Below are positions 27,621 through 30,830 of a DNA stretch of 30,830 nt, one piece after another. The notes under the pieces are model-generated. The model did not search any database. It worked only from the letters and a program-made list of their open reading frames with translations, and was not told the DNA's origin. The stretch comes from Nemertoderma westbladi (taxonomy: Eukaryota > Xenacoelomorpha > Nemertodermatida > Nemertodermatidae). The translations under genes and the position numbers were made by a program. How positions within the stretch are numbered: position 1 is the first letter of the stretch; each line of letters begins with the position of its first letter. Location: the NCBI GenBank assembly GCA_032718475.1, contig JAUCBJ010007640.1, positions 1 through 30,830 on the forward strand. The letters run 5' to 3'.

Positions 27621-28763
27621 TTAATATGAATAGATTGAAAAGTATACAATCATGCTTAGAACGTAAATGACTGGGTAAAATATGCGAGAAAATCTTTCAA
27701 CAATAATCGCGTAATTTTTCTTTCTAATTTTGTTTCTGTTGTGATTGTTTTTGACATGATGTTTATCTAAATTAATAACAAAGGCAAATTCCAACATGGA
27801 TCCCAAAACAAAAAGCATCGCGAGTGTAAATAGAACATCTAGAGAACGAATGTAAGGGACTTTAGGTATATTTAGGTATGTGTTTACTATCAACGTCATT
27901 AGTGTAAGAGTTATACTAACGCCAAATGCGCTCCGAGCTGGAAGGGCCTTACGGTCAATCCAAAACGTTATATAAGACAAAAGTACAATGGCGTTCAAAG
28001 GTAGAAATACGGTGAGTATTTCAGTTTGATATAACCGTTCTAAATGAAAGCCAACTACAGCTTGTGAGTAGTTACCAAACTTATCATACTTAACAGAGTT
28101 GATACTGGTAGTTAGGTCGGAGGTTGTTATCACTTTGTATTCATTCGTTGGTACATTCTGATCATGGAGTTGGTCTATAACTTCAGCTCCGGTGTTCTTA
28201 GCGCCAGGGATAAATTCAAATTCAACATCAGCATCACTGTAAGAGTAACTTTCTAGAAGTAATCTGCAAAATTGTTTGTCGAATGGATAGTTTCGTAAAT
28301 CGAAAATACATCGAACAGCGGTATCAACCATTATGGACACAGACACATTGCCATCTCGAGATATTGTAACCTTAATGTTATCGTTCGTTTCGGGATTCAG
28401 AAAAGATTTACGTTTGAAAGAGTTTGTTATGTAGATACTCGGAGTCCAAAGGGAGGATAAAATCCGTGGGCTGAAGGAAGTTGGGGGATGATCTTGTACA
28501 ACCGATGTATTCAATCTGTGGTCGTTCCAGAATATTCTGAGATAGAAGGATATCCAATACGTCATTGTGGCCACATCAATGTCCCCAATATGAGATATTC
28601 CAACATTGACTCCAACTTTGACTGGTCCTGTTCCATGATTTGGGACTCGCATTTTACTATAAAGTAATGGATCATTAAGAATTGAACTTAAAGTTATGTT
28701 CTCCTTCGAGGCCGTAACAGGTAATTCACTCACAAAGGACATTATAAATAAAGTAAGTAGCAT
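27621..28763 (-). CDS. Cys-loop ligand-gated ion channel subunit, miniature type (receptor 3)
   Basis: A 380-residue single-frame channel subunit of the same family as the two upstream copies, roughly 55-60% identical throughout. Signal peptide ~1-19; LRIFWNDHRL 75-84; WTPS at loop A (106-109); Cys-loop C152-C166; M1 ~248-269; M2 ~277-295 preceded by the classical anion-channel PAR (275-277), 9' Leu at 286; M3 ~307-331; short basic M3-M4 loop (~332-357); M4 ~358-377 ending three residues before the stop. ATG 28763 is the first in frame and gives a good signal peptide. It took no part in the conversion between receptors 1 and 2, so it is a useful outgroup: its extracellular half is no more conserved than its membrane half. 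It retains the Pro before M2 that both other copies replace with Ala. Confidence 0.93.
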   Translation of the reverse strand: MLLTLFIMSFVSELPVTASKENITLSSILNDPLLYSKMRVPNHGTGPVKVGVNVGISHIGDIDVATMTYWISFYLRIFWNDHRLNTSVVQDHPPTSFSPRILSSLWTPSIYITNSFKRKSFLNPETNDNIKVTISRDGNVSVSIMVDTAVRCIFDLRNYPFDKQFCRLLLESYSYSDADVEFEFIPGAKNTGAEVIDQLHDQNVPTNEYKVITTSDLTTSINSVKYDKFGNYSQAVVGFHLERLYQTEILTVFLPLNAIVLLSYITFWIDRKALPARSAFGVSITLTLMTLIVNTYLNIPKVPYIRSLDVLFTLAMLFVLGSMLEFAFVINLDKHHVKNNHNRNKIRKKNYAIIVERFSRIFYPVIYVLSMIVYFSIYSY

Positions 28764-29334
28764 TATTATAAATTGATGGTTTCTTTTAATCTAAGTATTT
28801 TCTGTTGTAGAAAGGTTATCCAGAAATCCAATTCTATAAATATGAATTTTAAATAATTATTATAATAATGCTAACGACATTATAACATAGCTATATAATT
28901 CGCATATTAACATCAGTGTAGGCCCTACTATACACCGCTTTTATGTTGTTAATTATTAAGCTCGTATTAAACTAACATAACGAAACATTTTATCATTATA
29001 TATATAAAATATGTAAATTTGCAACAAATAAATGTTATAAATCTGTAATGTAGACAGCTCTGAAGCTCATAACTTAATATTGATTTAAAATTAAATATCG
29101 GGTGTGTGAAAAGTAATCTTAACAAAGCAATTGATGCGAAATAAATAGAAATATGCTAGAAACCTGGGAAATCCTCAAACAATTATCAATGTCACAATTA
29201 CAAACTTCAGATCGGAAATATATGGTGGACTGAATGTCGGTTAAGGAAAGTTCGATACAGTGAATTAAATATACCTCAGTCTCTTCAATTTCCTGTTTGA
29301 CATTCAGTTGAATAAGGGAGTAGCTGAGTGGAGT

Positions 29335-29336
<2 letters not shown>

Positions 29337-29369
<33 letters not shown>

Positions 29370-29380
29370 CTCTTGACGCA
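29337..29380 (+). repeat. Poly-G (33) tract with CTCTTGACGCAA motif
   Basis: Thirty-three consecutive G followed by CTCTTGACGCAATC. The same arrangement (G tract, then CTTGAC) occurs at 7745-7778 and, inverted, at 24876-24899 and 29597-29645, indicating a small dispersed repeat family with a poly-G head. Confidence 0.7.
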
Positions 29381-29596
29381 ATCAAAATTCATTTCTCTAC
29401 AAGGATAATCTACTACGCAAATAAGAACTGATTACTCCAAAAAATTTTATGTAACCTGCAAACATGACTCACGTTTATTGAATTGGCCGTTTACTGTTTT
29501 GGTTTGAATAATTTGCCACTGTCTCTGTAGCCTGATATTCTCCTTTCTCTTATTATAATAAACATTTGTATCTGCCGAGACGGTATATAAATTGTC

Positions 29597-29645
29597 GGAG
29601 ATGGGCTTTGCGTCAATAGCAACCCCCCCCCCCCCCCCCCCCCCC
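29597..29645 (-). repeat. Poly-C (23) tract with inverted TTGACGCAAA motif
   Basis: Read on the minus strand: G23, a short GTTGCTA spacer, then TTGACGCAAAGCCCATCTC, matching the plus-strand copy at 7745-7778 except for one base in the motif. Confidence 0.7.
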
Positions 29646-30141
29646 TAATTAAAGTTTCTTAATTTTAATTCTGTATGTCAATGTCTACTTATTAGAAATA
29701 TACTATATTATTAAAGTTTTAGTATTAATTTATTTCGAAAGTAAAATTATATTAGTTGCATGAAAATAATTGTTTGCTTTACAAATTGAGCATTTCCCTT
29801 TTAAGTAGCTGAAATAAATTGCGTTGCGTTGCATTTGAAACAGTTTTTCTGATGGAAATGCAGATAACAAAATCACACTAAGTGCCTTTAGAGGGATACT
29901 GGTAGCATACAGCAAGTATAGCGGTAGGTTAATCTCTCTCCCTTGTGAGACGTTCTGGCATGGGATTCCCAGAGGTCAATTAACAAAAACCGGAGAAGAA
30001 AATGACACAAAGTGCATCGCCAATGTGACCTTATTTTATAAAACGATCATTATCATAGCAATAACATGACGCCACTCAGCCAGGAGTCAGTCCATGCATA
30101 TACACAGTATGTATGACAACCGAAGCTCTTCAGATATGTAT

Positions 30142-30162
30142 CCCCCCCCCCCCCCCCCCCCC
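30142..30162. repeat. Poly-C (21) tract
   Basis: Twenty-one consecutive C followed by TGGGCGGGCACGACGTCC. Its flank does not clearly match the TTGACGC repeats, so it may be independent. Confidence 0.8.
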
Positions 30163-30452
30163 TGGGCGGGCACGACGTCCATTAGATATCCATCCATCAC
30201 ATGGTAGAGTACAAACGCAGGTTCACATATTTTTGGACATGTAAATTTCCCCTCATATATGTAGATTAGGAAAGACAAGCAACCAAAACTAACTAACCTC
30301 TACTAATAGGGCTACATCTACATTCAACGCAGCTCTTTAGAATAATTTGTGGCTATTACATTAATCCACTTGCTACATATTAAGTAAAGTAAGATAGGCC
30401 TATAGGATACCGAGAACTGAAGTTCTATGTAATAGAACATTATGATAATGCT

Positions 30453-30612
30453 CTCCATAGCGAAAAATATCAACCGACCATATATTGGGGCTCGAACCCG
30501 TTACTTAGGTTTCAAACTCCAGGTTTCAAACTCCCCGTTATCATCAACCAGGTGTGTGTGTCCTGAGACGAATTAGCTACCAGGACGGATGATGAATTTA
30601 TTCGCTATGGAG
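30453..30612 (-). mobile_element. tRNA-like Pol III element between 12-bp inverted repeats
   Basis: CTCCATAGCGAA at 30453-30464 is repeated as its exact complement at 30601-30612. Between them the minus strand holds a perfect Pol III B box (GGGTTCGAGCCCC at 30487-30499) and, ~70-90 bp upstream, an A-box-like TGGTAGCTAATTCG. A short internal duplication (TTTCAAACTCC twice near 30510-30537) lengthens the spacing. This could be a tRNA-derived SINE or a small non-autonomous element that captured a tRNA promoter; no target duplication is visible. Confidence 0.5.
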
Positions 30613-30830
30613 TGGGGATGTCACATTTTGGCCTTTAACTAATGAGTCAAACGAAAGTACAACGTCACCCCACCCCACTTAGAACTGAAGTTCGGTTAAA
30701 GTCAGTCGGTTCACGAATTGCACTTGTGAAGGGGAGAAATATGGATGTAACTGTGAAAGTAACTATTGTAATAGGCCTACCCATTGGAATTTACAGTATA
30801 AGTCTCAATGGTGGACGGCCTCTCTTGTAT
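30613..30830. other. Unassigned window end
   Basis: No feature recognised except a TAGGCCTA octamer at 30772-30779. Confidence 0.3.

Larger units (their letters stand above)
28764..30480. other. Upstream of receptor 3: AT-rich DNA with long G/C tracts
   Basis: No gene recognised. It contains the longest homopolymers in the window: G33 at 29337-29369, C23 at 29623-29645 and C21 at 30142-30162, listed separately. No TATA box or initiator can be assigned convincingly to receptor 3. Confidence 0.35.

Noticed and set aside
29119-29385. 88-codon frame beginning with a polyproline run
   Set aside because: The prolines are the antisense translation of the G33 homopolymer; no domain follows.

Overview
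This looks like nuclear DNA from a metazoan, most likely a marine invertebrate; the species cannot be fixed from the window. The evidence is animal-type Cys-loop receptor genes, AT-rich non-coding DNA, several classes of animal transposon, tRNA-derived SINE-like sequence, long poly-G/poly-C tracts, and the octamer TAGGCCTA occurring eight times. There are no operons or bacterial signals. All coding calls come from reading translations and motifs; no database search was possible.

Layout. (1) 1-2166: non-coding DNA with a broken, intronless SDR39U1-like (NAD(P)-binding epimerase family) pseudogene on the minus strand. (2) 2167-3306, 8760-9908 and 27621-28763: three complete, intronless, same-strand genes for small pentameric ligand-gated ion channels (about 380 aa) with an unusually short M3-M4 loop. 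Copies 1 and 2 are 98.6% identical over a sharply bounded 559-bp block that encodes nearly all of the extracellular domain, yet only about 69% identical in protein beyond it. This is the signature of gene conversion. (3) 3404-7571, between receptors 1 and 2: repeat-rich DNA holding two LINE 3'-end fragments in opposite orientation, one split by a 381-bp foldback MITE with a 12-bp target duplication; a 53-bp tandem array; and a 1.5-kb array of 38-46-bp quasi-palindromic units with a ~293-bp higher-order period.

(4) 12539-19633: a long, near-intact LINE on the minus strand. ORF1 (1322 aa) has an Ulp1/C48-like cysteine protease domain, a coiled coil and a ~680-residue Asn/Gln/Arg-rich tandem repeat domain. 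ORF2 has APE endonuclease and reverse transcriptase, broken by one in-frame stop and one frameshift. (5) 20965-23930: a complete 2.96-kb DNA transposon with 17-bp terminal inverted repeats and TTAA target duplications (Kolobok-like), whose transposase has one in-frame stop. (6) 23931-30830: non-coding DNA around receptor 3 with two tRNA-derived SINE-like elements and several long G/C homopolymers.

Host function is confined to the receptor cluster: secreted-pathway membrane channels whose M2 sequence is of the anion-channel type, probably five-subunit complexes at the cell surface. The rest is mobile, repetitive or unassigned. The best candidates for something new are the miniature receptor family with its converted ligand-binding domain, and the LINE whose ORF1 joins an Ulp1-like domain to a giant polar repeat tail.
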